This document shows, piece after piece, positions 34,994-43,005 of a stretch of 64,000 nucleotides of DNA; within the stretch, counting starts at the first letter, position 1, and the number at the start of each line of letters is the position of its first letter. A program made the translations under genes and the position numbers. This stretch comes from Hymenobacter translucens (GTDB lineage Bacteria; Bacteroidota; Bacteroidia; Cytophagales; Hymenobacteraceae). The stretch spans positions 434,001-498,000 of the forward strand of contig NZ_JAJERB010000003.1 in assembly GCF_020685205.1 (NCBI RefSeq). Reading direction: 5' to 3'. The notes under the pieces were generated by a model. That model ran no database searches and was not told the DNA's origin. It saw nothing but the letters and a program-made list of their open reading frames with translations.

Positions 34994-35100
34994 CTAAGCT
35001 GTTTGCTGATAGCGGTTGGCTATTAGCGTTTGGTTCTGATTCTGGGTGTTAAAATACTTCTGCGGGGCTACCAGCTATCAGCCAATAGCCAACAGCTTAA
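34994..35100. repeat. Inverted-repeat spacer between aminotransferase and dehydrogenase genes
   Basis: The left arm 34994-35027 (CTAAGCTGTT... GGTTGGCTATTAGC) and the right arm 35073-35100, whose complement reads TTAAGCTGTTGGCTATTGG and then CTGATAGC, share blocks TAAGCTGTT, GCTGATAGC and GGCTATT in altered order. The element occupies nearly all of the 117-base gap. Its sequence is unrelated to the 24.8/29.0/30.5 kb repeats. Confidence 0.8.
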
Positions 35101-35107
35101 GAAAGCC

Positions 35108-36583
35108 CTAGCTCATCCAGTTGGTGCGCGACTCAGGGTTCCACTTGGTGGTGGTTTTCTTGAGCTGGGTCCAGAACTCGATCGAGCTTTTGCCGGTGAT
35201 GTCGCAGGCACCGAACTTCGACTCATTCCAGCCGCCGAAGGAGAACGGCTCCCGGGGCACCGGCACGCCGATGTTCACGCCAATCATGCCGGCGTTGGCG
35301 TTGTCCATCACGTAGCGGGCGTTGCTGCCGCTCTGGGTAAAGACGGCGGCCGCGTTGCCGTAGGGATTCGCATTTTCGATGGCCAAAGCCTCGTCGAGCG
35401 TGTTGGTCCGCATGATGGCCAGCACCGGGCCAAACACTTCTTCCTGGGCGATGCGCATGCCGGGCGTCACGTAGTCGATGACGGTAGCGCCCACGTAGTA
35501 GCCGTCCTCGTGGCCGGGCACAACCACGCCCCGGCCGTCGAGCAGGACTTTGGCGCCGGCGGCTTCGGCTTCGTTGATGTGCTGCTCGATCCGCTCCTTG
35601 GCTTCGCGGCTGATAACCGAGCCCAGGTTCTGGCCCACCGTAATCTTGCGCGCCTCTTCCACCAGCTTGGCCACGATATGGTCAACGGCGCCTACTCCTA
35701 CCATGGTGGAGCCGGCCATGCAGCGTTGACCGGCGCAGCCCGACATCGAAGCCGCCACGTTGGAGGCCGTCATGTCGGGGTGGGCGTCGGGCAGTACCAT
35801 CAGGTGGTTTTTGGCTCCCCCCAGGGCGACACAGCGCTTCAGGTTGGCGCTGGCGCGGATGTACACGACCTTGGCAATCCTGGTCGAGCCCACGAAGCTC
35901 ACGGCTTTGATGTCGGGATGGTCGCAGATGGCTTCCACGATGCCCTTGTCGCCGTTCACGATGTTGAGCACGCCGTCGGGCAGGCCGGCTTCCTTGAGCA
36001 GTTCACCGATTTTAACCGCGCTCAGCGGCACCTGCTCGGAGGGCTTCAGAATCATGGTGTTGCCCAGCACGATGGCGTTCGGAATGGTCCAGTGCGGCAC
36101 CATGTTGGGGAAGTTAAATGGGGCAATAGAGGCCACCACGCCAAGGGGCTTACGCTCGGCGCGGGCCTCAACGCCGCGGCTAACCTCCAGAAACTCGCCC
36201 TGAATCAGCTGGGGCATGGAGCAGGCAAACTCGGTCAGCTCAATAGCTTTCTCGACTTCGGCCCGGGCCTCATCGTAGGTTTTGCCGTTTTCTTCCCGCA
36301 CGAGGTCGGCCAGGGCCTTCATGTCGCGCTCGAGCAGGGTTTTGTAGCGGTAGAAAATCTGAACCCGCTCCTTGATCGGCATGGCCGACCAGGCCGGGAA
36401 AGCGGCCTCGGCGGCCTTTACGGCCTGATCGAGCTCGGTCATGCCCGACAGGGGCACGGTAGAAATAACGGCTCCGGTAAGCGGGCTGAATACATCCAGA
36501 GTGGAGCTGGAAGCGGGTTCGGAAAACTGACCGGCGATGTAGTTCTTGATTGCCGGATACTTGAATGTGGTTTCGACTTCCAT
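35108..36583 (-). CDS. mmsA: CoA-acylating methylmalonate-semialdehyde dehydrogenase
   Basis: A 491-residue ALDH6-type dehydrogenase. It oxidises methylmalonate semialdehyde (from thymine or valine) to propionyl-CoA, or malonate semialdehyde (from uracil) to acetyl-CoA, with NAD and CoA and release of CO2. The catalytic Cys 288 lies in 'SGCAGQRCMA', and the oxyanion Asn 158 in 'IAPFNFPNM'. The segment 'LGGAKNH' (about 255-260) has Asn where hydrolytic aldehyde dehydrogenases have the base Glu, a known mark of this CoA-dependent family. It is the first gene of the minus-strand pyrimidine cluster, facing the LacI gene across a 454-base region with a palindromic operator candidate. Confidence 0.93.
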   Translation of the reverse strand: MEVETTFKYPAIKNYIAGQFSEPASSSTLDVFSPLTGAVISTVPLSGMTELDQAVKAAEAAFPAWSAMPIKERVQIFYRYKTLLERDMKALADLVREENGKTYDEARAEVEKAIELTEFACSMPQLIQGEFLEVSRGVEARAERKPLGVVASIAPFNFPNMVPHWTIPNAIVLGNTMILKPSEQVPLSAVKIGELLKEAGLPDGVLNIVNGDKGIVEAICDHPDIKAVSFVGSTRIAKVVYIRASANLKRCVALGGAKNHLMVLPDAHPDMTASNVAASMSGCAGQRCMAGSTMVGVGAVDHIVAKLVEEARKITVGQNLGSVISREAKERIEQHINEAEAAGAKVLLDGRGVVVPGHEDGYYVGATVIDYVTPGMRIAQEEVFGPVLAIMRTNTLDEALAIENANPYGNAAAVFTQSGSNARYVMDNANAGMIGVNIGVPVPREPFSFGGWNESKFGACDITGKSSIEFWTQLKKTTTKWNPESRTNWMS

Positions 36584-37037
36584 GTTACGTTAATGTTAAG
36601 GGCATGCAAGTAATGGGTTTCCGGTAGAGTACCAAATGTGAGTACTCACTTTTAGTAAATAAGCTTCAGTACGCCGGTAAAATCCTGCCCTAGTCTGAAC
36701 CCGGCAGGTCGACGTGCGGCAGCTGACGGGCGCGCGTTGTCTGGCAGCGTTGGTTTCACGCCACTGCCAAGGTACGCTACGCTGGACTAAGCCGGCGTAA
36801 ACGCCACCTTTCGGATCCGGCCAGCCGGCCGCCGGCGTGAAAAGGCGGAAAAACGGGCTTTGAAGAGCTGTTTGCGAGCTGAGCCGGACGGCCCCTGCTA
36901 AATTTAGTAAGCAACTTAACCTATCCAATACTACTTTGCCGGTTGGGGACAGGGTTGCGCAGGCGCAACGGCACCAACTGTCCTTCCTCCCCGACTGAGC
37001 CCGGCCTTTAAGTCTGGCTCGCAGCAACTGATAGAGA
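36584..37037. other. 454-bp divergent regulatory region between mmsA and the LacI gene
   Basis: No gene is visible. It holds the perfect palindrome at 36638-36649, a CTAAATTTAG palindrome at 36898-36907, a TTTAGTAA motif at 36651, and a weak -7 candidate (TACTTTG, one base short of consensus) near 36932 for the regulator. It should contain the start sites of both transcripts. Confidence 0.6.
36638..36649. promoter_or_regulatory. Candidate LacI-family operator
   Basis: GTGAGTACTCAC is a perfect 12-bp palindrome 55 bases before the mmsA start. On the minus strand its last bases overlap CACATTTG, one mismatch from the TAnnTTTG -7 element, so a bound repressor would cover the promoter. LacI-family proteins bind even-length palindromes of about this size. 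The link to the adjacent regulator is inference. Confidence 0.5.
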
Positions 37038-38078
37038 ATGGCAAACCGTAGGGCATCAATAACTGATCTGGCGAAAGAGCTGAAACTGTCGGCCTCCACT
37101 ATTTCCCGGGCCCTGGCCAATCATGATGACGTTAGTGAGGCCACCAAGCAGCGGGTGCGGGCCCTGGCGGCCGAGCTGAACTACCAGCCCAACCAGCTGG
37201 CGGCGGCCCTGCGCAAAGGACGCAGCAACACGCTGGGCGTACTCGTGCCCCATATCACCGGGCACTTCTTTCCGCTGGTCGTTCACGGCATTGCCACCGA
37301 AGCCAGCAAGGCCGGCTTCAACGTGATGATCTTTCAGTCGAACGAGGACGAGCAGCAGGAGCGCAAGAACATCGACCTGCTGATGAACGCCCAGGTGGAA
37401 GGCATTCTGGTTTCCCTGGCCAACACCACCCAGCACTTCGAGCATTTCGAGGCCGTGCAGAAGCAAACCGTACCGCTCGTGTTCTTCGACCGGATCATCG
37501 AAGGCATGGAAGGCCAGAAGGTAGCCGCCGTGTCGCTCGACGACTACCAGGGCGCCTACGAGGTGGTTTCGCACCTCGTGGAGCAGGGCTGCACCCGCAT
37601 TGCGCACTTCACCGGGCCGCTGCACCTGAACATCCACAAAAACCGGCACCAAGGCTACCTCGACGCGCTGCAAGCCCACGGCCTGCCCGTGGAAGAGCCG
37701 CTGACCGTGTTTTGCAGCATGGATCAGAAGGGCGGCCGGCAGGGCATGCAGAAGCTGCTCAGGCTTGCTGCCCCACCCGACGCGGTATTCTCCTCGAACG
37801 ATCTGGCCGCGGTGGGAGCTTTGCAGCTGGTCAAGGAAAAGGGCCTGCGGGTTCCCCAGGACATTGCCATTGTGGGCTTCAGCAACGAGAAGTTCACCTC
37901 CCTGACTGAGCCCACCATCACCTCCGTGGACCAGCGGTGCGAGCAGATGGGCCAGACGGCGGTGCGCCTGCTGCTGAAAATGCTGAATGCCACCTCCGAA
38001 ACGGCGGCCCCACCCCAGAACATCGTGCTCAAGCCCAAGCTGCTGATCCGCGAATCGTCGTCGCGCAAGCCGCAGTAG
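37038..38078 (+). CDS. LacI-family transcriptional regulator
   Basis: A 346-residue regulator. The helix-turn-helix is at residues 6-30 ('SITDLAKELKLSASTISRAL'), followed by the hinge helix 'NYQPNQLAAALRKGRSNTLG' (about 48-67) and a periplasmic-binding-protein-like ligand domain ('VFFDRIIEGM', 'AVFSSNDLAAVGALQLVKEKG', 'ITSVDQRCEQMGQTAVRLLL'). LacI proteins respond mostly to sugars or nucleosides. The gene is divergent from the pyrimidine-degradation cluster, so control of that cluster by a pyrimidine or a breakdown product is a fair guess. Its stop codon is only 2 bases from the stop of the convergent gene, and no terminator separates them. Confidence 0.92.
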   Translation: MANRRASITDLAKELKLSASTISRALANHDDVSEATKQRVRALAAELNYQPNQLAAALRKGRSNTLGVLVPHITGHFFPLVVHGIATEASKAGFNVMIFQSNEDEQQERKNIDLLMNAQVEGILVSLANTTQHFEHFEAVQKQTVPLVFFDRIIEGMEGQKVAAVSLDDYQGAYEVVSHLVEQGCTRIAHFTGPLHLNIHKNRHQGYLDALQAHGLPVEEPLTVFCSMDQKGGRQGMQKLLRLAAPPDAVFSSNDLAAVGALQLVKEKGLRVPQDIAIVGFSNEKFTSLTEPTITSVDQRCEQMGQTAVRLLLKMLNATSETAAPPQNIVLKPKLLIRESSSRKPQ

Positions 38079-38080
38079 GC

Positions 38081-39163
38081 TTACTCGTAGTACTGATACA
38101 GGTAGCGGTAGAACATGGGTTTTTCGCTGCGGGCATCCGAGGTTTCGCCCAGCAGCAGGCCGTTGGGAGCATAGGAAAACACGTAGTAGGCCGCTTTCGG
38201 CGGGCTGTACACCGACGACGTGCTTTGCTCCCGGCCAATGAGCTGACCAAGCGAATTGTAGGAGTACTTGATAAGGGTAGTGGCAACCTGCCCGTCCCGG
38301 CTTAGCCGGGTCATGATGCTCTGCTCTACCACGCGGCCCTGGTGGTTGTAGACCCAGCGCTGCCGGGGGTAAAGAAACCGGCCCCGCCGCAGCCCGTGCA
38401 GGGCCTGGCGCACAGTGAACCGGGGAGCCAGCTGTCCGGCCGCCGTTTTGACTTTCTGCGCCCGGGCCGCCTGCTGCAGATCGAGCTGACCAACTTCCAG
38501 TAAATGCCCTTCGCGGCTGAACCCATAGCTGGCCGTGGCCGACACCAGCTGCTCCTGGGCTGAGTAGCCGTAGTGCAGGGTCAGAATGGTATCGGGGTGG
38601 GGCGCGTAACGGATGCTGACCTGCCGGCTTTTGCGGTTGCTGATGCCGGTACCCATCAGCATAGCCTGAATCCGGGTCTCGATTACCAGGGAGTCGCCCT
38701 GCTGGATTACAGATTCCTCGCAGAGCGTGGTGGTGTTGCCGTTGGGCCGGAGCACCTGCTGGGAGCCCAGCCGCAGCGCCGGGTTATAGGTGTGAATGAA
38801 CGTGTAAGGCGCAGTGGTGCTGGGCTGCGTAACCTGGGCCGTGCAGCGGCCTTTGGCATCGTAGCTCCACTGCCGGTGCAGGCGGGGCGCCTGGCGGTAG
38901 CGAACTTCCGTAAAGCGCCCCCGGGCATCGACCTCCTGGAAAGCGACGGTGTCGCGCACTTCCCCTTCCGCATCCAGCCGCACCTTCAGCACGGCCCGGA
39001 CCCGGTTGCTGGAAAACAGGTGGCGCGTAACCGAATCGGGCTCCAGCGGAATCGGCCCGCCCGGCTCAGCTGCCGCAGCTTCGGATGGAACCTGCGCAGC
39101 GGAAGTAAAAGGTGGGAGCAGTGCTGCCAGCACCAGCGCGGTAGAAATCAGGATAAGACGCAT
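38081..39163 (-). CDS. Secreted protein of unknown function with YD/RHS-like text
   Basis: A 360-residue exported protein; the ATG at 39163 opens a signal peptide ending near 'TSAAQ', while the in-frame ATG at 39190 adds nine polar residues. The mature chain contains repeated phrases such as 'RQWSYDAKGRCTAQV', 'RWVYNHQGRVVEQSI', 'IKYSYNSLGQLIGRE' and 'FSYAPNGLLLGE', spaced by beta-rich segments. These look like YD-type repeats of RHS or wall-associated proteins (aromatic, Tyr/Asn-x-x-Gly-x-hydrophobic), but the protein is far too short for an RHS shell. It is likely a periplasmic or surface beta protein. The role is unknown. Confidence 0.75.
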   Translation of the reverse strand: MRLILISTALVLAALLPPFTSAAQVPSEAAAAEPGGPIPLEPDSVTRHLFSSNRVRAVLKVRLDAEGEVRDTVAFQEVDARGRFTEVRYRQAPRLHRQWSYDAKGRCTAQVTQPSTTAPYTFIHTYNPALRLGSQQVLRPNGNTTTLCEESVIQQGDSLVIETRIQAMLMGTGISNRKSRQVSIRYAPHPDTILTLHYGYSAQEQLVSATASYGFSREGHLLEVGQLDLQQAARAQKVKTAAGQLAPRFTVRQALHGLRRGRFLYPRQRWVYNHQGRVVEQSIMTRLSRDGQVATTLIKYSYNSLGQLIGREQSTSSVYSPPKAAYYVFSYAPNGLLLGETSDARSEKPMFYRYLYQYYE

Positions 39164-39186
39164 CGGGTAACGATAGTTAGCTGGCG

Positions 39187-39552
39187 TCAATATACTGTAC
39201 CGGCTCCAACCCCACTGCTCCGCTTAACCAGCTTGCTCAGAGCTAAACCGCTTTGGCAGCCTACTCTACCGGGGACAGTGCCCGTGCCTGGTTTGGCTGG
39301 TCGGCAGCTACCCCCGCTCCTGCAGCAGCTGCCGGGCGGCAGCCGGATGCCCACGGCTATTATGCCGGGCAGAAAGTTGATCAGGTGCACCAGCCCCAGC
39401 AGCAGGGTTCCGGTCAGAACAAACCGGAAATACCGCCGGGCCCGGAAAAAGCAGAGCAGGCTGCTGACGACTCCGGCAAAGCCCAGGTAGTGACGTACCG
39501 TAAATGTTCGTTCGTAGGGCTCACTGCCGATGTACACCGGCTCGAATACCAC
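39187..39552 (-). CDS. Small membrane protein, possibly degraded
   Basis: About 121 residues from a GTG at 39552. The first 75 residues read as a genuine membrane protein: 'VFEPVYIGSEPYERTFTVRHY', then two hydrophobic helices around 'FRARRYFRF' and ending 'LLLGLVHLINFLPGIIAVG'. The open frame continues upstream of the GTG with another hydrophobic stretch ('LIPLLLAGGCLYTVGIV') but no ATG before a stop, and the C-terminal 45 residues are Cys/Gly/Pro-rich and look out of frame. This suggests a frameshifted gene or a wrong start. It overlaps no other gene and lies just upstream of the YD-like secreted protein. Confidence 0.4.
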   Translation of the reverse strand: MVFEPVYIGSEPYERTFTVRHYLGFAGVVSSLLCFFRARRYFRFVLTGTLLLGLVHLINFLPGIIAVGIRLPPGSCCRSGGSCRPAKPGTGTVPGRVGCQSGLALSKLVKRSSGVGAGTVY

Positions 39553-40016
39553 GATTCCGACGGTATACAGACAACCACCGGCCAGCAGCAGGGGAATCAG
39601 GTTTTGACAGGACCCCGCAGCCCGGGTAGAAACGAAGTCATACGGTGGTGACCTGGTTTGGCCGCCGGCAAGCTAGCCCGGGAAACTTTGTACGCCGCGG
39701 ACTTCGCAAGCCGCAGGTCCATGGCAGAAAGCCGACTCAAGAACCGGACATCGGAGTGTAACATTTTGGCCTGACCATCTTCCGTTCAGTATATTAAAAT
39801 CCCGCTATTTACGCCCGTAGGTGCTGATTTAAGCGGTATTCAAGGTAATCCGGCATAAACCTTTGATTCTCCGGTCAGCGCGGGTGAGTCTGCACTCACC
39901 CATTCGGACTTTGGCCGGCGACCAAGGGCAGGGAGCTTGCCGAATCCTGCCTACATTACCCGGGCCGGAGCAATCTTCAACCTCACCCTAACCTAAACTA
40001 CCTCCGGCAGCCGCGT
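39553..40016. other. 464-bp intergenic region upstream of the amidase
   Basis: No sure gene; the left 100 bases may belong to the small membrane protein on the minus strand. A hairpin lies at 39882-39901. AACCTTTG near 39857 is one mismatch from the -7 consensus and could be a promoter of the amidase gene. Confidence 0.5.
39882..39901. promoter_or_regulatory. GTGAGT/ACTCAC hairpin
   Basis: GGGTGAGT, a 4-base loop CTGC, and ACTCACCC form an 8-bp perfect stem, 115 bases before the amidase start. The half-sites GTGAGT and ACTCAC equal those of the palindrome at 36638, but with a 4-base spacer. It has no T-run, so it is not a terminator. Confidence 0.35.
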
Positions 40017-42272
40017 ATGAAAAAAACCTTACTGCTTTTGGCCTTAACCCTTGGCCTGCCTGAGCTGCTGCCCGCCCAGAGCGTCGCCAGCCGCGTTGCC
40101 CCTGCCGACACGCGGTACGCCGCCGACTTCGCCGAAGCCTACCGCCGCAATCCGGCGGTTCCGCGCGGCGTGCTGGAGGCCGTGGCCTACACCCAGACGC
40201 ACATCCGCCACATCGGCCGCAGCGAGCAGCCTTCCTGCACCGGCATGCCCCTGCCTTCGGGCGTCATGGGCTTGTTTGCCGACGGACAAGGCTACTTCCG
40301 TGAAAACCTGGACCGGGTGGCTGCGCTTTCAGGCATCAGCGAAGCCCAGATCAAGGACGACCCGCGCAGCAACATCCTCGCCTACGCCGCCGCCTACTCC
40401 CGCCTCGTAGCGGAGCGCCGGCTCACGAGCAGCAACCCGGCAGACCACCTGCCCGTGCTGATGGACCTGAGCGAGCTGCCCCTGCTGAAAGATGCCGTCA
40501 ACAACTACGCCCTGGATGCGCACCTTTACAGCGTGCTGTCGTTTTTGGCCAAGGCCGACAACCAGGCACGGTTCAACTTTCCGGATCATCGCCTCGACCT
40601 GAGCGCCATCTTCGGCGCCAACTACTCCGTTCTGAGCGCCGCCACTACCCAGGTGTCGCCTACCTCAGTGCAAGCCGAAGGCCAGCGCTACGACCCGGGC
40701 TCCTCCACCCAGACGCGGGTAAACTCCACGGACTATGGCCCGGCCCTCTCTGACTTCACCACCTGCAACTACAGCTCCCGCAACGGAGTAGCCGTGACGC
40801 ACTACGCCGTGCACACGGTCCAGGGCACCTACGCCGGCTGCATCTCGTGGTTTAAGAACTGCTCGGCCAATGCCTCGGCACACTACGTAATCCGCAGCAG
40901 CGACGGACAGGTAACGCAGATGGTGAGCGAGGCCAACAAGGCCTGGCACGTGGGCTCCGAGAATCCCTACACCATCGGCACCGAACACGAAGGCTACGTC
41001 AACGACGCCTCGTGGTACACGACGGCCATGTACACCAGCTCGGCGGCCCTGGCCCGCGACATCACCGTGAGCGGGTACGGCATCAGCGGGCTGCGCACCT
41101 TTTACGGAACGGCCACCACGGGCACGCTCAGCACCGGCGGCTGCGTGAAAATCAAAGGCCACCAGCACTATCCCAACCAGACGCATACCGACCCGGGCGT
41201 AAACTGGAACTGGGAGTACTTCTACACGCTCATAAACAACAACCCGGCGGTAACCACGCTGTCGGCTGCCTCGGGCACCGTGTATGACAACGGCGGCAGC
41301 GCGGCCAACTACACCAACGACGCACGGCAAAGTCAGCTGATTGCTCCTACCGGAGCCACGAGCGTAAGCCTGGCGTTTTCGAGCTTCGACCTGGAAAGCA
41401 GCTACGACCACCTGCTCGTGTTCAACGGCGACAACAACCGGGCTCCGCTGATCGGCAAGTATTCGGGCACCACCAACCCCGGCACGCTGACGGCCTCTTC
41501 GGGCAAGATGTACCTGGAGTTCCGCAGCGACTGCGCCACCACCCGTCCGGGCTTCGCGGCCAACTGGACTGCTACCATTCCTACTTCCACCAGCTGCCCC
41601 ACCGACAACTTCGAAGCCAACGGCACCCTGTCGGCCAGTGCGGCCGTGGGCGTGAACGTGAACAACTCGGCCTACATCTGCCCCAGCACGGATATCGACT
41701 GGTACAAGTTCTCGAGCTCCACGACCAACAACAACCTCAAGCTGACGCTCACCAACCTGCCCGCCGACTATGAGCTCGAGCTGTACAACAGCAGCGGCAC
41801 TATGCTGTACTCGTCGACGGCCGCCAGCACCAACCCCGAAACCATTATTTACAACGGGGCCCCGGCCGCAACCTATTACGTGCGGGTATACGGCTACAAC
41901 GGCGCCACCAGCAATAGCCTGACCTATACGCTGCGGGTTTCCACCCAGTCGACGGCCTGGCTGACGGCTCCTGCTTCGGGCAGTTCGTCGGCCGCGCGGG
42001 CTACCTCCGGCGCCACCGAGCGGCCCCAGGTAACGATGACCAACCCCGTGGAAGCCGGCGGCATGTCCTGGCTGAAGGTGAGCGACTACGAAGGTCCGGC
42101 CGACATCCAGCTGCGTGACCCTCAGGGCAAGGTAGTAGCCGAAGCCGTGCACGCCGAGTTGACTGGTTCAGCCCTCGGCTACCGCGTACCGGCTGGCCTG
42201 ACGCCTGGCGTCTACATCGTGACGGTGCAGCTGAGCACCCACGTTCAGCGCCTGAAGCTACTGATCCGGTAG
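40017..42272 (+). CDS. Secreted N-acetylmuramoyl-L-alanine amidase with CUB and PPC domains, T9SS cargo
   Basis: A 751-residue extracellular enzyme with signal peptide ending near 'LLPAQ'. Residues 30-200 are a helical N-terminal region with a lysozyme-like feel ('PRGVLEAVAYTQTHIRHI', 'GVMGLFADGQGYFRENL'). An amidase_2 (PGRP-like) domain spans about 240-400; zinc ligands are likely His 266 ('AVHTVQG'), His 382 ('IKGHQHYPN') and Asp 392 ('THTDPGVNWNWEYFY'). A CUB domain follows at about 412-520 and a pre-peptidase C-terminal (PPC) beta domain at about 528-642 ('DNFEANGTLSASAAVG', 'DIDWYKF'). The last 75 residues are a type A T9SS tail ('PGVYIVTVQLSTHVQRLKLLI'). It should cleave peptidoglycan outside the cell, for nutrition or attack on other bacteria. 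Confidence 0.9.
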   Translation: MKKTLLLLALTLGLPELLPAQSVASRVAPADTRYAADFAEAYRRNPAVPRGVLEAVAYTQTHIRHIGRSEQPSCTGMPLPSGVMGLFADGQGYFRENLDRVAALSGISEAQIKDDPRSNILAYAAAYSRLVAERRLTSSNPADHLPVLMDLSELPLLKDAVNNYALDAHLYSVLSFLAKADNQARFNFPDHRLDLSAIFGANYSVLSAATTQVSPTSVQAEGQRYDPGSSTQTRVNSTDYGPALSDFTTCNYSSRNGVAVTHYAVHTVQGTYAGCISWFKNCSANASAHYVIRSSDGQVTQMVSEANKAWHVGSENPYTIGTEHEGYVNDASWYTTAMYTSSAALARDITVSGYGISGLRTFYGTATTGTLSTGGCVKIKGHQHYPNQTHTDPGVNWNWEYFYTLINNNPAVTTLSAASGTVYDNGGSAANYTNDARQSQLIAPTGATSVSLAFSSFDLESSYDHLLVFNGDNNRAPLIGKYSGTTNPGTLTASSGKMYLEFRSDCATTRPGFAANWTATIPTSTSCPTDNFEANGTLSASAAVGVNVNNSAYICPSTDIDWYKFSSSTTNNNLKLTLTNLPADYELELYNSSGTMLYSSTAASTNPETIIYNGAPAATYYVRVYGYNGATSNSLTYTLRVSTQSTAWLTAPASGSSSAARATSGATERPQVTMTNPVEAGGMSWLKVSDYEGPADIQLRDPQGKVVAEAVHAELTGSALGYRVPAGLTPGVYIVTVQLSTHVQRLKLLIR

Positions 42273-42303
42273 CCCCCGCGCGCCCGTCGGGTAAACCGAC
42301 AAC

Positions 42304-42355
42304 CAGACACCCTGCTTCCCCGTGCCACGTTGGCCGGCGGAAAGCAGGGTGTCTG
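42304..42355. terminator. Long hairpin between convergent genes
   Basis: CAGACACCCTGCTT and AAGCAGGGTGTCTG form a 14-bp perfect stem with a 24-base loop, 31 bases after the amidase stop. No T-run follows, so termination strength is uncertain. Confidence 0.55.
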
Positions 42356-42459
42356 CGTTGGGAGCGGTGGGAGCCGCCAAGCCGGTTATCAATTTCCCCA
42401 GGCCGGAGACTACACCCCGCTGGTGAGCACGGCACCGGGCTGGCCCAAAGCCTGGTGGC

Positions 42460-42846
42460 TTACCCCCGCGAAACCGGTTCCGTTGCGGACCGGGCCGGCA
42501 GAAACGCCGACCGGTCGCGCACAAAGGCAGCAATCCAGACCAGCGTCAGGATAAGGGCCGGGGCCAGGAGGCTGCGGCCGTGCGAGAGGTCGGTGGCCAT
42601 GGCCCCGGCGAAGTAACTGGTAAGCAGCAGCAAGCCCAGCTTCATGGCGCGCGGGTACAGAAACAGGGCCGCGAACAGCAGTTCCATAGCCCCCAGCAGC
42701 AGGCGGTAGTCGGCCACGCCCGCCCCGGCGAGGGCCGTGCGAATCTCGGCTCCGCCCAGCAGCTTCATGATTCCACTGGCCAGTATCATCAGGACCGGAA
42801 TGGCGGTCAGCACGCCGGTAAGCACCTTTTTCTTGTTGAATGTCAT
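42460..42846 (-). CDS. DoxX-like membrane protein
   Basis: A 128-residue protein from the ATG at 42846, which follows a spacer divergent from the HxlR gene; a longer in-frame start (42924) would run through that spacer. Four hydrophobic helices are visible, with the DoxX-like pattern 'LMILASGIMKLLGG', 'DYRLLLGAMELLFAALFLYP' and 'GLLLLTSYFAGAMATDLSHG'. DoxX-like proteins are small quinol- or redox-associated membrane proteins, often next to HxlR or TetR regulators and linked with redox stress. That is the context here. Confidence 0.85.
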   Translation of the reverse strand: MTFNKKKVLTGVLTAIPVLMILASGIMKLLGGAEIRTALAGAGVADYRLLLGAMELLFAALFLYPRAMKLGLLLLTSYFAGAMATDLSHGRSLLAPALILTLVWIAAFVRDRSAFLPARSATEPVSRG

Positions 42847-42925
42847 TGGATTGGCAGTTTGCAGTTGGGGTAGTAGCAGGCCCCGTCGGTGGCGGCCTGA
42901 CTTGGGCAAAGGTGAGCCCATCAAG

Positions 42926-42966
42926 GGTTTACCTGGGATAATGGTTTACAAAAGGATACCGGTACC
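42926..42966. promoter_or_regulatory. Candidate HxlR operator
   Basis: Direct repeats GGTTTAC at 42926 and 42943 (17 bases apart) are followed by the near-palindrome GGATACCGGTACC at 42954-42966, within the spacer between the divergent DoxX-like and HxlR genes. Regulation by the adjacent HxlR protein is inferred. Confidence 0.35.
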
Positions 42967-43005
42967 CCCGATGCTACTCACTTCATTTCCAACGACCTTT
43001 GCGCC

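Noticed and set aside
33104..35026. A 640-codon open frame on the plus strand
   Set aside because: It is a shadow of the aminotransferase and small exported protein genes. Its translation is Gly/His/Val-rich without motifs, as expected from the complement of GC-rich codons.
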